From assembly GCA_030706735.1 (NCBI GenBank), contig JAUZNZ010000028.1, forward strand, positions 1 through 60,774: a stretch of 60,774 nucleotides of DNA, written 5' to 3'. Position 1 is the first letter of the stretch, and every line of letters starts with the position of its first letter. The notes under the pieces are model-generated. The model saw only the letters and a list, made by a program, of their open reading frames with translations. It was not told the origin of the DNA and did no database searches. The position numbers were made by a program, and so were the translations under genes. Of this stretch, positions 52,634 to 60,774 are shown piece by piece. Origin of the DNA: Bacteroidota bacterium. Its GTDB lineage: Bacteria; Bacteroidota; Bacteroidia; Chitinophagales; Chitinophagaceae.

Positions 52634-53704
52634 TCATGACCTGAAACCGGTGATGAATTTAACGATTAAATCCTTAAATCGCTGTTGACCGTCAAATAAA
52701 AAGCGGGGTTCGATCGGGATCACATAAAACGGCCAGCTTTCCAGTTCCTGCGCGAATTTCGTCAGGCGGACGGCATCTTTCTCCGTCGTCAGGATGATCT
52801 TATTTCGGGCCGGAATGGCGTTGAAGCGGCGGATCATGGTATTCAGGTCGTCGATCGAAAAGATATGATGGTCGCTATACGACAGTTCATAATACGTGCG
52901 CGATTTTTCATTGAGCCATCGCTTCAACGGCGCCGGATTGGCGATACCCGTGATCAGGAGTACCTCCACCTTGTCGTCCACGCGACCGGGGTTTTTTTTC
53001 GTGATGTGGTAGGGCGTTCCGTATTGGATGGCGGAAAAGAATACCTGCTGATGCGGCTCGGGGGCGATCTCCCGGGTGATCTGCTCACGCTGTTCCGTAT
53101 CCAGGTCATCGGGGCACTTGGTCACGACGATCAGATCGGCCCGGCGGGCGCTACGTGGCGCGTCGCGCAGATCGCCGGATGGCAGCCACCAATCGCGGGT
53201 AAATAAGTTGGAGCAATCGGTGAGGAGGATGTTCAGCCCCGCCCGCACAGACCGGTGCTGAAAGGCGTCGTCCATTATGATCACGCGGGTGGAGGGGCGG
53301 TCATGCAGCAGTTGCGGGATGGCCACCATCCGCTCCTCGCCTACCGCCACGCTCACGTCCGGGAATTTGGTATGGAAGAGCATGGGCTCATCGCCAATCT
53401 CCAATGCGGTCGTATCCGGTCCGGCCATGGCATAACCTGTTGTCTTGCGTTTGTATCCCCGGCTCAGCACGGCGATCTCGAATTCATCCTTGAGCTCGCG
53501 GATCAGCCATTCCACCATCGGTGACTTGCCGGTGCCGCCGACGGCCAGATTGCCGACGCCGATGATGGGCAGGTTGAACTCCGAAGATGACAATATTTTC
53601 CGGTCATAGCACCAATTGCGCATCAGAATGATCAGGGCGTAAGGCAGGGAGAGGGGGAATAAGAGCATGCGGATGGGCCGCAAGAGGGGAAAATTAAGGT
53701 TCAT
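52634..53704 (-). CDS. lpxK: Tetraacyldisaccharide 4'-kinase
   Basis: Kinase of the lipid A pathway, 356 residues from the ATG at 53704 (longer in-frame starts add unrelated sequence). It has an N-terminal membrane-associated segment (ILMRNWCYDRK) and a Walker A motif VGGTGKSP at about residues 55-62. It phosphorylates the 4' position of the lipid A disaccharide at the inner membrane. Confirms a Gram-negative envelope. It follows bioD by 16 bases. Confidence 0.95.
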   Translation of the reverse strand: MNLNFPLLRPIRMLLFPLSLPYALIILMRNWCYDRKILSSSEFNLPIIGVGNLAVGGTGKSPMVEWLIRELKDEFEIAVLSRGYKRKTTGYAMAGPDTTALEIGDEPMLFHTKFPDVSVAVGEERMVAIPQLLHDRPSTRVIIMDDAFQHRSVRAGLNILLTDCSNLFTRDWWLPSGDLRDAPRSARRADLIVVTKCPDDLDTEQREQITREIAPEPHQQVFFSAIQYGTPYHITKKNPGRVDDKVEVLLITGIANPAPLKRWLNEKSRTYYELSYSDHHIFSIDDLNTMIRRFNAIPARNKIILTTEKDAVRLTKFAQELESWPFYVIPIEPRFLFDGQQRFKDLIVKFITGFRS

Positions 53705-53720
53705 AAATGGTGTTCGTCGT

Positions 53721-54434
53721 TCAGCGTGGTCCCTGCAAAGATAAGGATTCCTGCAGCAAGGGACGGATGCGTTCCGCCTGATCCCTGACGAAGGCCCGGT
53801 CGGGCTGGTCCGCATGGGGGATAGACGCCAGGGCCGGTATGCCCGTCCAGGCGGTGATCTCCTCTTCATAATGGAGGCGCCGGTCGTTATGGACATATTG
53901 ATCGTTGAAGATCCAGCCTGCCACGCGAAGGCCATGCGCCCTGCAAACTTCCGCCGTCAGCAGGGAATGGTTGATGCTGCCCAGGTAGTTGCGGCTCACC
54001 AGGATGAGGGGCGCGTCGAGGCGCCTGGCGAGGTCGAGGACGAACTCCTTTTCGTTCAGCGGCACCAGGAGGCCGCCGGCCCCTTCGATGATCAGGGGGC
54101 AGGACGGGTCGGAACCGGGCCGGTGGGCGAGGATCCGGTCGAGGTCGATACGCAGGCCTTCCTCACGGGCGGCGATATGCGGGCTGGCCGCCAGGGCCAA
54201 TCTATACGCTTCGGGATGGACGGGCCTGCCGGTCATGGCTTGCACCCAGCGGGTGTCGGTGCTCAGTGCGCCGTCGGGCGAGTCCGGGCCGTCGGGCGAG
54301 TCGGGGCCGTCGGCGTTAAGCCCTGCCTGGACCGGCTTCCAATAGACCCCTTGCAGCGCCTCCGTCACGATCGCCGAGACCAGGGTCTTGCCGACGCCCG
54401 TACCGATGCCTGTTATGAAGAAGGTGGAATTCAC
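53721..54434 (-). CDS. bioD: Dethiobiotin synthase
   Basis: ATP-dependent enzyme of biotin synthesis that closes the ureido ring of dethiobiotin; 237 residues. The P-loop reads GIGTGVGKTLVSAI, the family hallmark, and the second conserved segment is IIEGAGGLLVPL. Residues about 43-58 hold a two-and-a-half unit repeat (DGPDSP), which is absent in typical BioD proteins. It overlaps rsmD by four bases (ATGA). No other biotin genes are in the window. Confidence 0.93.
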   Translation of the reverse strand: MNSTFFITGIGTGVGKTLVSAIVTEALQGVYWKPVQAGLNADGPDSPDGPDSPDGALSTDTRWVQAMTGRPVHPEAYRLALAASPHIAAREEGLRIDLDRILAHRPGSDPSCPLIIEGAGGLLVPLNEKEFVLDLARRLDAPLILVSRNYLGSINHSLLTAEVCRAHGLRVAGWIFNDQYVHNDRRLHYEEEITAWTGIPALASIPHADQPDRAFVRDQAERIRPLLQESLSLQGPR

Positions 54435-54976
54435 GAGGACTTGTTTATGAAGATGGAGAAGACCGTCGTGCCATAGTTGCGTTGCGTCACGAACAGGCGG
54501 TAGCCGGTATAGTTATTCCGCGGCGTATGCTCGAGGATGAACCATCCGTCCTCCCGCAGGAGCTCTTTGTCGGCGATCAGGCGGGGGAGCTCGTCGATGG
54601 TCTCCAGGGCATAGGGAGGCCCTGCGAATATAAGATCGAATTTCTCGGTGCAATCCCGGAGATAACGGAATACGTCCATGCGGATGACCTTGTAATGGGA
54701 CAATCCGAGTTCCGCGGCGGTCTTTTGGATGAAGGCAAACATGGCCGGATCCTTTTCGATCACGGTGAGATCGGCGGCTCCACGGGAGGCCAGTTCATAG
54801 CTGATGCTGCCGGTTCCCCCGAACAGGTCGAGGGTTTTGAGGCCGGCGATCTCCAGGTTATTTTCGAGGATATTAAAAAGTCCCTCGCGCGCGATGTCGG
54901 TGGTCGGGCGGGTATGCGGCATTTTCGACGGAGGATGGACCCTCCTGCCGCCAAGGCTCCCTCCGATTATGCGCAT
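54431..54976 (-). CDS. rsmD: 16S rRNA (guanine966-N2)-methyltransferase
   Basis: Methyltransferase of 181 residues. The start MRIIGGSLGGRRVHPP, TRPTTDIAREGLFNIL and the SAM motif LDLFGGTGSISYELASRGA are typical for RsmD. The catalytic motif, normally DPPY or DPPF, reads GPPY (Gly119 to Tyr122). Overlaps bioD by four bases and the DUF3822 gene by ten. Confidence 0.92.
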   Translation of the reverse strand: MRIIGGSLGGRRVHPPSKMPHTRPTTDIAREGLFNILENNLEIAGLKTLDLFGGTGSISYELASRGAADLTVIEKDPAMFAFIQKTAAELGLSHYKVIRMDVFRYLRDCTEKFDLIFAGPPYALETIDELPRLIADKELLREDGWFILEHTPRNNYTGYRLFVTQRNYGTTVFSIFINKSS

Positions 54977-55827
54977 ACGGCCATTTTCAGGATGGAGGAG
55001 AAATAATGCAGGGGCAACTCCTTGAGCTCGTCGGTCACGCGGATGCTCTCATCCATCTCTTCAAAGGTGACCTGCAGAAAATATTTATTCAACTCGGTGC
55101 TCAGCGAAGAATCTCTGTCGATCAGGCCGCCCACGCGAAGGTGAACCTCCTCCTGGCTGATGGATAACTGATGGCAGCAGTTCAGCAGGTGATAGGCGAC
55201 GTCTTTGGTGTCCTGGTAGTGGAAGGTCTGCATCAGCTGCAGCTTCCCTTTCTTCATCACCAGGGCGACCATTTTATCGGCGTAGAAGATGACCTTGATG
55301 CAATCCGACTCCTCCATGCCCGTCGAATCGAACATCTTGTAACTCTTGAGCAGGAGACTATAATAATGCCAGTACTTCCCGGCGGAGAATTGCGATTGCA
55401 TCAGGTGGTGCAGGTCCGGCGCGATGCGGTAGACATTGAACAGCTCCCACCAGGGTATCTTTTCCGTCAGGATCAATCCCTTTTGCAGGTTCCCATGAAC
55501 GATCTCCGTCAACTCCCGGTTCGTGTCCATGCTGAAGAGGGGCTCGGGCACCAGGCTGCTCTCCGGGAAATTATAGACCAGCAGGGTCTCTTTGACGGTC
55601 TGTCTCAGCAGATCGTCCTCCGCGATGATCTCCCGCAACTGGTCGGTCAGGGTATTCTCCCTGTCCGGCTCGAGAACGAAATGCCTGACGGCCACCGGAC
55701 TCATGTTCCGCTGGTTCAGCAGCACATAGGTGAAGCAGCAGGGGCTGACCTCCACGAGGAGCCGGGACTGCGCCAGGACTTCGGGATTGAGGTCCGAGAC
55801 GGCGATCTCAAATGCGGGTTTGTTCAT
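54967..55827 (-). CDS. DUF3822 family protein
   Basis: Protein of 286 residues of the Bacteroidota-specific DUF3822 family. It resembles actin-like ATPase folds only loosely; function unknown. The gene order DUF3822-rsmD is common in Bacteroidota. Its stop overlaps the rsmD start by ten bases. Confidence 0.85.
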   Translation of the reverse strand: MNKPAFEIAVSDLNPEVLAQSRLLVEVSPCCFTYVLLNQRNMSPVAVRHFVLEPDRENTLTDQLREIIAEDDLLRQTVKETLLVYNFPESSLVPEPLFSMDTNRELTEIVHGNLQKGLILTEKIPWWELFNVYRIAPDLHHLMQSQFSAGKYWHYYSLLLKSYKMFDSTGMEESDCIKVIFYADKMVALVMKKGKLQLMQTFHYQDTKDVAYHLLNCCHQLSISQEEVHLRVGGLIDRDSSLSTELNKYFLQVTFEEMDESIRVTDELKELPLHYFSSILKMAVCA

Positions 55828-55964
55828 ATTACGAGGGCTGCAATGTACTAAAAATTTGCCGTTCGGGGGTCCCTGTCGTGCCGATCGGAGAGCAGCGTTT
55901 GGGTGGGGCGGAGAGTAGCCGTTGGCCGGGCCGCAGAAGTGCTTATCTTGCGTTCCTTTTCACC

Positions 55965-57323
55965 ATGGAAGGCACCGCACTTACCGACAGTTACAAGGTC
56001 GGGATCAGCAACCGGCAGATCCTGCGCATGACCCTGCCGATCAGCCTGGCGATCCTGGTGCCGCAGATCAATTTCATCACCAACAATGTCTTCCTCGGCC
56101 ACCTGGACGAACAATCCCTGGCGACGGCGGGCATAACGGGCGTGTATTACCTGCTGTTTGCGGTGGTAGGGAATGGCCTCAATAATGGATTGCAGGCCCT
56201 GATCGCAAGGCGGGCCGGGGAGGGCCGGATCGACGAGATCGGGAAACTGTTCTCGCAAGGGCTGATCATCTCGCTGGGGTTGGCGGCGATGGGCATCTTG
56301 CTTACCGACCTGGTGGCGCCGCGTATCCTGTCCTTTTCATTGCACTCCCCTGCCCTGCTGGCGCAGGCCTTGAGTTTTCTGCGGATCCGGATCTGGGGAC
56401 TCCCCTTCCTATACGTCTATCAGATGCGTAATGCGCTGCTGGTCGGAACCAACCAAAGCAAATTCCTGGTCTATGGCACGCTTGCCGAGGCCGCCGTGAA
56501 CATGGGGCTGGACTATGGCCTGATCTTCGGGCATTTCGGATTGCCTGCCCTGGGCTTCAATGGCGCGGCCTATGCCTCGATCATCGCCGAAGCCTCGGGG
56601 CTGCTGGTCGTCTATGCGGTGATCCATGCGCGGGGCATCAGCAGGGAATTGCAACTGTACAAGCATTGGGGCGTCGACCGCGTCAGAATGAGGCTGATCA
56701 TCGAACAGTCTGCGCCCCTGGTCTTTCAGTATTCCATCAGCATATTGAGCTGGATCTTCTTTTATATCCTGATCGAACATCACGGGCGACTGGACCTGGC
56801 CGTCAGCAATACGATGCGGAACATCTTCGGCATTTTCGGAGTATTCACCTGGGCCTTTGCCTCCACGACGAATGCGATGGTGAGCAATATCATCGGCCAG
56901 GGCAAGCAGGATCGGGTCGTCGAACTGATCCGGAAGATCATCGTGCTGAGCGTCGGACTAAGCGTGACCATTGCCGTGTTGCTGAACCTGTTCCCGGAAG
57001 CCTGGCTGGCCTTATATGGGCAGGACCGCGCTTTCGCGCAGGCGGCCATACCGGTGATCCGCGTTATTTCCGTAGCCCTGATCCTGATGTCCTTTGCCAC
57101 GATCTGGCTCAATGCGGTGACGGGGACGGGGAACAGCCGGATCAGCCTGGCGATCGAGGGGATCACGATCGTTTTCTATTGTGTGTATGTCTACTTAGTA
57201 TTGGAGCGCTGGCAAATGACGATGGTCACGGGATGGATGTCGGAATGGCTTTACTGGACCTCGACCTTTCTGCTTTCGTGCTGGTATATACGGAGCGGGC
57301 GCTGGAGGGGGAAGGTAATTTGA
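55965..57323 (+). CDS. MATE family multidrug efflux transporter
   Basis: Na+/H+-coupled exporter of 452 residues with twelve hydrophobic segments. Start MEGTALTDSYKVG; typical MATE segments include NRQILRMTLPISLAILVPQI near the start and AVTGTGNSRISLAIEG late in the protein. The start at 55965 was chosen because the longer in-frame extension has no homologous look. Divergent from the DUF3822 gene. Confidence 0.93.
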   Translation: MEGTALTDSYKVGISNRQILRMTLPISLAILVPQINFITNNVFLGHLDEQSLATAGITGVYYLLFAVVGNGLNNGLQALIARRAGEGRIDEIGKLFSQGLIISLGLAAMGILLTDLVAPRILSFSLHSPALLAQALSFLRIRIWGLPFLYVYQMRNALLVGTNQSKFLVYGTLAEAAVNMGLDYGLIFGHFGLPALGFNGAAYASIIAEASGLLVVYAVIHARGISRELQLYKHWGVDRVRMRLIIEQSAPLVFQYSISILSWIFFYILIEHHGRLDLAVSNTMRNIFGIFGVFTWAFASTTNAMVSNIIGQGKQDRVVELIRKIIVLSVGLSVTIAVLLNLFPEAWLALYGQDRAFAQAAIPVIRVISVALILMSFATIWLNAVTGTGNSRISLAIEGITIVFYCVYVYLVLERWQMTMVTGWMSEWLYWTSTFLLSCWYIRSGRWRGKVI

Positions 57324-57356
57324 GCGACACGTGCAGAAAGGCTTCAGGCCGCAAGG

Positions 57357-57713
57357 CTACTCGAAAGACTTCCGGTACGTGATCCCGGCGCGGCCCTGGA
57401 AGTTACCGATCGGCGCCTGGAGTTTATAGATCGTGACGACCGCTTCACTAATGAACGGGAATTCCTCTTTGATCTGCTGGACGATGCCGGCCCCGATCTT
57501 TTCCAGCAGGCGGGATGGCCTGCGCATATTCTCCTGGACGATATCATAGAGCCGAACGTAGTTGACGGTACCCTCGAGGGTGTTGAATGCGCGCCTGGCG
57601 TCATCATAGAACACGTCGAGGCTGACCTCGAAGGTATTGCCCGTCATCAGCTCCAGTTCGGAGACGCCGTGATGGGCCGAGAAGATCAGGTTATGGAGCT
57701 GTACTGTTACCAT
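57357..57713 (-). CDS. folB: Dihydroneopterin aldolase
   Basis: Folate-pathway enzyme of 118 residues that cleaves 7,8-dihydroneopterin. Signature parts are VQLHNLIFSAHHGVSELE with an acidic catalytic residue and the C-terminal IYKLQAPIGNF with the catalytic lysine. It lies 18 bases after trxB in the same direction. Confidence 0.92.
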   Translation of the reverse strand: MVTVQLHNLIFSAHHGVSELELMTGNTFEVSLDVFYDDARRAFNTLEGTVNYVRLYDIVQENMRRPSRLLEKIGAGIVQQIKEEFPFISEAVVTIYKLQAPIGNFQGRAGITYRKSFE

Positions 57714-57731
57714 TCAATTTATGAGGCGCCC

Positions 57732-58676
57732 TCAGGCCAATCCTTTCGCGCCCAGCCAACGTTCGGCGTCCAGGGCGGCCATGCAACCGCTGCCGGCCGC
57801 GGTGACAGCCTGGCGGTAGGTCTTGTCCTGGACGTCGCCGGCGGCAAATACGCCCTCCACATTGGTACGCGTGGTCCCGGGGACCGTCTGGATATATCCC
57901 GCTTCATCCATTTTCAGGAAGTCGGCAAATATCCCCGAATTAGGCTGGTGACCGATCGCCACAAAAAAGCCGCTGACCGGAATGGTCGTCAATTCCCCGG
58001 ACTTGTTATTACGTATGCGAAGCCCGGTGACGCGACTGTCTCCCAGCACCTCGTCGGCCTCGCTATTCCAATAGATCTTGATATTGGGCGTTTGCTGCAC
58101 GCGTTCCTGCATGACGCGGGAAGCGCGCATCTTGTCGCGGCGGATCAGCATGTGTACGGTCGTACAAAGCTTGGAGAGATACAAGGCCTCTTCGGCCGCC
58201 GTATCCCCGGCCCCGATGATCGCGACCTCTTTGCCGCGAAAGAAAAAGCCGTCGCAGACCGCGCAGGCGCTGACGCCATACCCATTGAGGCGCTGTTCGC
58301 TTTCCAGGCCGAGCCATTTGGCCGAAGCGCCGGTTGCGATGATGACCGCGTCGGCCTCGATCAATTTTTCTTCGTCGATCCAGACCTTGAAGGGATGGCT
58401 GGCGAAATCGACCTTCGTCGCCAGTCCGTATCGTATGTCGGCGCCCATGCGGGTCGCTTGTTTTTCAAAATGCACCATCATCTCGGGGCCCTGCACGCCA
58501 TCGGGGTAGCCGGGATAGTTCTCGACTTCCGTGGTAATGGTCAGCTGGCCGCCGGGTTGAATTCCCTGGTAGAGTACCGGTTTGAGGTTGGCGCGGGCCG
58601 CGTATACGGCAGCCGTATACCCCGCGGGCCCCGAACCGATGATCAGGCAATGCACTTTCTCACTTGTTTGAGCCAT
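57732..58676 (-). CDS. trxB: Thioredoxin-disulfide reductase
   Basis: FAD-dependent reductase of 314 residues. FAD motif IIGSGPAGYTAAVYAARANL, redox-active Cys138 and Cys141 (SACAVCDGFFF), NADPH motif IIGAGDTAAEEALYL, and the C-terminal FAAGDVQDKTYRQAVTAAGSG. It reduces thioredoxin with NADPH. Confidence 0.96.
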   Translation of the reverse strand: MAQTSEKVHCLIIGSGPAGYTAAVYAARANLKPVLYQGIQPGGQLTITTEVENYPGYPDGVQGPEMMVHFEKQATRMGADIRYGLATKVDFASHPFKVWIDEEKLIEADAVIIATGASAKWLGLESEQRLNGYGVSACAVCDGFFFRGKEVAIIGAGDTAAEEALYLSKLCTTVHMLIRRDKMRASRVMQERVQQTPNIKIYWNSEADEVLGDSRVTGLRIRNNKSGELTTIPVSGFFVAIGHQPNSGIFADFLKMDEAGYIQTVPGTTRTNVEGVFAAGDVQDKTYRQAVTAAGSGCMAALDAERWLGAKGLA

Positions 58677-58764
58677 GAAAGAAATTTTGAACCATTAAGG
58701 GATTTAAGGAGGGCAAATTTAACGCTTATCGGGCAATGCGCGTGTCGTTTGCATGACCAAAATG

Positions 58765-58791
58765 AAAAAGGCCCCGGCGAATGCCGGGGCC
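58765..58791 (-). terminator. Intrinsic terminator of the rpoD transcript
   Basis: Stem GGCCCCGGC/GCCGGGGCC (58770-58778 and 58783-58791) with a 4-base loop, followed by TTTTT reading the minus strand. It lies 23 bases after the rpoD stop and before trxB. Confidence 0.85.
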
Positions 58792-58813
58792 GTATAGAAA
58801 AGTCTTTACTGCT

Positions 58814-59671
58814 TTATCCCAGGTACGCTTTCAGCGCATTGCTGTAGCGTGCCTTCTGTAAACGTTTGATCGCCCTTTCCTTGATCTGCCGGATGCGTTC
58901 CTTGGTCAGATCATATTTCTGGCCGATCTGTTCGATCGTCACTCCATTCTCTCCGTCCAGGCCGAAGTAGGCGTTCACAATTTCCGCTTCGCGGGGACTG
59001 AGGGATTTCAACACCCGGCGGATCTCGGCGCGCAGTGAATCTTTCATCACGTCGTCGTCGGTTTCGTCGCCGCCTTCCAGCAGGTCGCCCATGGCCACGT
59101 CTTCCGCCTCGTGCACGGGTGCATCGAGAGAACTGTGGCGGGTGTTGCTTTGGAAGATATTGTTGATCTCCGTCTCGCTCATTTCCAGCAATTCGGCTAA
59201 TTCTTCCGTACTGGGCTCGCGTTCGTGTTCCTGTTCGAAAGCCATGTAGGCCTTATTAGCCTTGTTATACGTGCCAATCTTGTTTTGAGGCAGGCGGACT
59301 AATCTGCCCTGCTCTGCCAACGCCTGCAAGATGGACTGGCGGATCCACCAAACGGCGTATGAGATGAACTTGAAACCTTTCGTTTCATCGAAGCGTTGAG
59401 CCGCTTTAATTAAGCCGAGGTTGCCCTCGTTGATCAAATCACTCAGTGATAACCCCTGGTGTTGATATTGCTTTGCCACGGAAACCACAAAGCGCAGGTT
59501 GGCCTGCACCAGTTTATCCAAAGCCTTCTGATCGCCCATCTTGATCCTTTGGGCCAAAACGGTCTCCTCTTCGGGAGTGATCATCGGGATCTTCGAAATT
59601 TCCTGCAAATACTTCTCTACCGCCTGGGAATCACGGTTCGTAATCTGTGTAGCAATTTTGAGTTGCCTCAT
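58814..59671 (-). CDS. rpoD: Primary RNA polymerase sigma factor (sigma-70)
   Basis: Protein of 285 residues, the typical short Bacteroidota primary sigma factor lacking region 1.1. Region 1.2 SQAVEKYLQEISKIPMITPEEE, region 2 (LRFVVSVAKQYQHQGLSLSDLINEGNLGLIKAAQRF, KGFKFISYAVWWIRQSI), region 3 and region 4 with the helix-turn-helix TIEQIGQKYDLTKERIRQIKERA are all present. It recognises the TAnnTTTG-type promoters noted elsewhere in this window. Confidence 0.96.
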   Translation of the reverse strand: MRQLKIATQITNRDSQAVEKYLQEISKIPMITPEEETVLAQRIKMGDQKALDKLVQANLRFVVSVAKQYQHQGLSLSDLINEGNLGLIKAAQRFDETKGFKFISYAVWWIRQSILQALAEQGRLVRLPQNKIGTYNKANKAYMAFEQEHEREPSTEELAELLEMSETEINNIFQSNTRHSSLDAPVHEAEDVAMGDLLEGGDETDDDVMKDSLRAEIRRVLKSLSPREAEIVNAYFGLDGENGVTIEQIGQKYDLTKERIRQIKERAIKRLQKARYSNALKAYLG

Positions 59672-59823
59672 ATCTAAAAGTAAAAAGGTGACAAAAAAAG
59701 AGTTTTTGTCGGGTACTAAATCAATAAACGTTTGTAAGACAGAGAGAGTTCGAGGAAAGTTGCAAAAAAGATGTTATAAACTTAATGTCAACCCGTTGTT
59801 ATCAATCCGTCCGCTACCGTCTG

Positions 59824-59831
59824 CAAAAGTA
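59824..59831 (-). promoter_or_regulatory. Possible -7 element (TACTTTTG) of rpoD
   Basis: Exact TAnnTTTG on the minus strand, about 150 bases upstream of the rpoD ATG. The leader would be long; other weaker elements exist in this gap. Confidence 0.35.
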
Positions 59832-60059
59832 GTCAGCGAAAACGGAATCTCATAGTCTTATAAACAAAAAATAAATTTTTAATTCCGGAATTAGGATTTA
59901 GCAGCGCATGGTTGAGCGAGAAAAAAACGTATTGCATCAGTGGCAAACCTTCTGCAGATAGTATCGAGATAGCAATTTCGCAATACTTTAACAGATTGCG
60001 AAAAGAATAGTTCGCATCTGAAAAAAAATTTCAAAAAAAAGTTTCAAAAATATTTTACA

Positions 60060-60104
60060 ACTAAGAAATTAGTTATAGATTCGCCTTATAACTAAAAACT
60101 TAGT
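60060..60104. promoter_or_regulatory. Two BlaI-type operators flanking a -7 element
   Basis: ACTAAgaaaTTAGT at 60060-60073 and ACTAAaaacTTAGT at 60091-60104 are inverted repeats of the same half-site, 31 bp centre to centre (three helical turns). Between them lies TAGATTCG (60076-60083), a one-mismatch -7 element. The second operator ends one base before the BlaI ATG. Autorepression is the natural reading. Confidence 0.75.
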
Positions 60105-60105
60105 C

Positions 60106-60480
60106 ATGAATAAAACCCTCACCAAGGCTGAAGAACAGGTCATGCAGGTGCTTTGGAAGCTCGGCTCGGGTCGCCTGAAAGACGTGCTGGACGCCACTCC
60201 TGAGCCGAAGCCGCATTCCAACACGATCGCCACCCTGCTTAAGATCCTTGTGGAAAAAGGATATGTCGAGTATGAAGTACAGGGCCGCAATAATCACTAC
60301 AGGCCCCGGATCAGCAAGTCGGAATATGGCAAAAAGAGCATCAACCACCTGGTCAAGGGCTATTTTGAAGGTTCCCCGGCCAAGCTGGTCTCTCAGTTCG
60401 TAAGTGATAACAAGTTAAGTCTTAAAGAGTTGGAAGAGCTGCTCCAACAGATCAAATCATCCAAAAACAGCCCTCAATGA
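60106..60480 (+). CDS. BlaI/MecI/CopY family repressor
   Basis: Winged-helix repressor of 124 residues: KAEEQVMQVLWKLGSGRLKDVLD, then HSNTIATLLKILVEKGYVEYE, the family pattern. The C-terminal helices form the dimer. In BlaI/BlaR systems the repressor is cleaved when the M56 sensor detects its ligand. Followed by an M56 gene with a four-base overlap. Target genes are not in the window. Confidence 0.93.
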   Translation: MNKTLTKAEEQVMQVLWKLGSGRLKDVLDATPEPKPHSNTIATLLKILVEKGYVEYEVQGRNNHYRPRISKSEYGKKSINHLVKGYFEGSPAKLVSQFVSDNKLSLKELEELLQQIKSSKNSPQ

Positions 60481-60774
60481 GCCTGATCCTCACCTACCTG
60501 CTCCGGATGACGCTGGTCTCCGGCCTGATGTACGCCTACTATTGGTGCTGCCTGCGCAACCGGTCCTATCATGGGTACAACCGGTTCTTCCTGCTTGGGA
60601 TCACGGTGGTCTCCCTGGTCCTACCCTTCGTTAGCATCCCGATCCTGGACGCGGAGGCGGCCGGAGCCAGCCCTTCGGCCATTGCGGCGCTGCATAGGAT
60701 CACTGCAGGGGCCTGGGATGAAGCGATCACGCCTGGACGCCACGGCGGATGGCTGGACGGCTTTTTAAACGGCA
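60477..60774 (+). CDS. M56 family (BlaR1-like) membrane metallopeptidase, cut by window end
   Basis: The first 99 codons only: MSLILTYLLRMTLVSGLMYAYYW with a typical first TM, then RNRSYHGYNRFFLLGIT and a second TM. This is the start of BlaR1/MecR1-like sensors encoded next to BlaI repressors in Bacteroidota. The peptidase motif would lie beyond the window. Start overlaps the repressor stop (ATGA). Confidence 0.85.
   Translation, partial: MSLILTYLLRMTLVSGLMYAYYWCCLRNRSYHGYNRFFLLGITVVSLVLPFVSIPILDAEAAGASPSAIAALHRITAGAWDEAITPGRHGGWLDGFLNG

Larger units (their letters stand above)
59672..60105. other. Divergent control region between rpoD and the BlaI gene
   Basis: AT-rich 434-base gap without a gene. 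A minus-strand -7 element (TACTTTTG, 59824-59831) may serve rpoD with a leader of about 150 bases. The right end holds the BlaI operators and promoter. Confidence 0.4.

Noticed and set aside
1-60774. tRNA genes, CRISPR arrays and complete insertion sequences
   Set aside because: Looked for T-loop motifs, regularly spaced repeats, transposase motifs and terminal inverted repeats by eye; none convincing. A tRNAscan and IS search would be decisive.

Overview
The window reads as chromosomal DNA of a fairly GC-rich member of the Bacteroidota, most likely family Chitinophagaceae (inference). Pointers are the many copies of the Bacteroidota -7 promoter element TAnnTTTG, a short primary sigma factor of 285 residues, family markers such as DUF3822, DUF2027-Smr and DUF1761 proteins, many AraC regulators, ECF sigma/anti-sigma pairs and a BlaI/BlaR-type pair. 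No tRNA, CRISPR array or complete insertion sequence was seen. One structural RNA, the RNase P RNA, is present.

Layout. 1-9919: a tripartite RND efflux operon (sensor kinase, TolC, adaptor, pump) on the minus strand; its probable response regulator is separated from the kinase by an oppositely oriented MacB/FtsX-type permease. 10029-12800: yceD-rpmF-plsX-CPBP, the usual lipid/ribosome cluster. 12821-16315: a minus-strand cluster of AraC regulator, ABM monooxygenase, ECF sigma and zinc-type anti-sigma, then a lipoprotein with two spondin domains. 16529-20963: YHS, DoxX-like and DinB proteins, a fused NRDE/ATP-grasp protein, GNAT, and a HigB/HigA toxin-antitoxin pair with a palindromic operator. 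20990-26193: a signalling cluster (lone receiver, AraC-type regulator, CheB-CheR-PAS-histidine kinase, and a kinase reduced to its DHp domain). 26348-26784: RNase P RNA. 26939-37706: regulators, transporters and envelope proteins of general type. 37941-40851: an ECF sigma/anti-sigma/secreted beta-protein/lipoprotein module.

40860-49430 looks less GC-rich and is a mosaic. It contains acyltransferase genes, broken gene pieces (an ankyrin-like piece, a GIY-YIG-like piece and a frameshifted small gene) and a four-gene operon FkbH-like enzyme / acyl carrier protein / MBOAT acyltransferase / membrane-anchored SGNH-like protein. That operon has the logic of the Dlt (D-alanylation) system, but with an FkbH enzyme in place of the amino-acid-activating DltA. 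I consider it the most interesting system in the window: a candidate pathway that loads a glyceryl-type acyl group on a carrier and transfers it across the membrane to a surface polymer.

49443-60774 returns to core genes: polyprenyl synthetase, RNase R, LpxK, BioD, RsmD, DUF3822, a MATE exporter, FolB, TrxB, RpoD, then a BlaI repressor with two clear operators and the start of a BlaR1/M56 sensor cut by the window edge. Many gene junctions are ATGA-type overlaps, so most clusters are probably operons.
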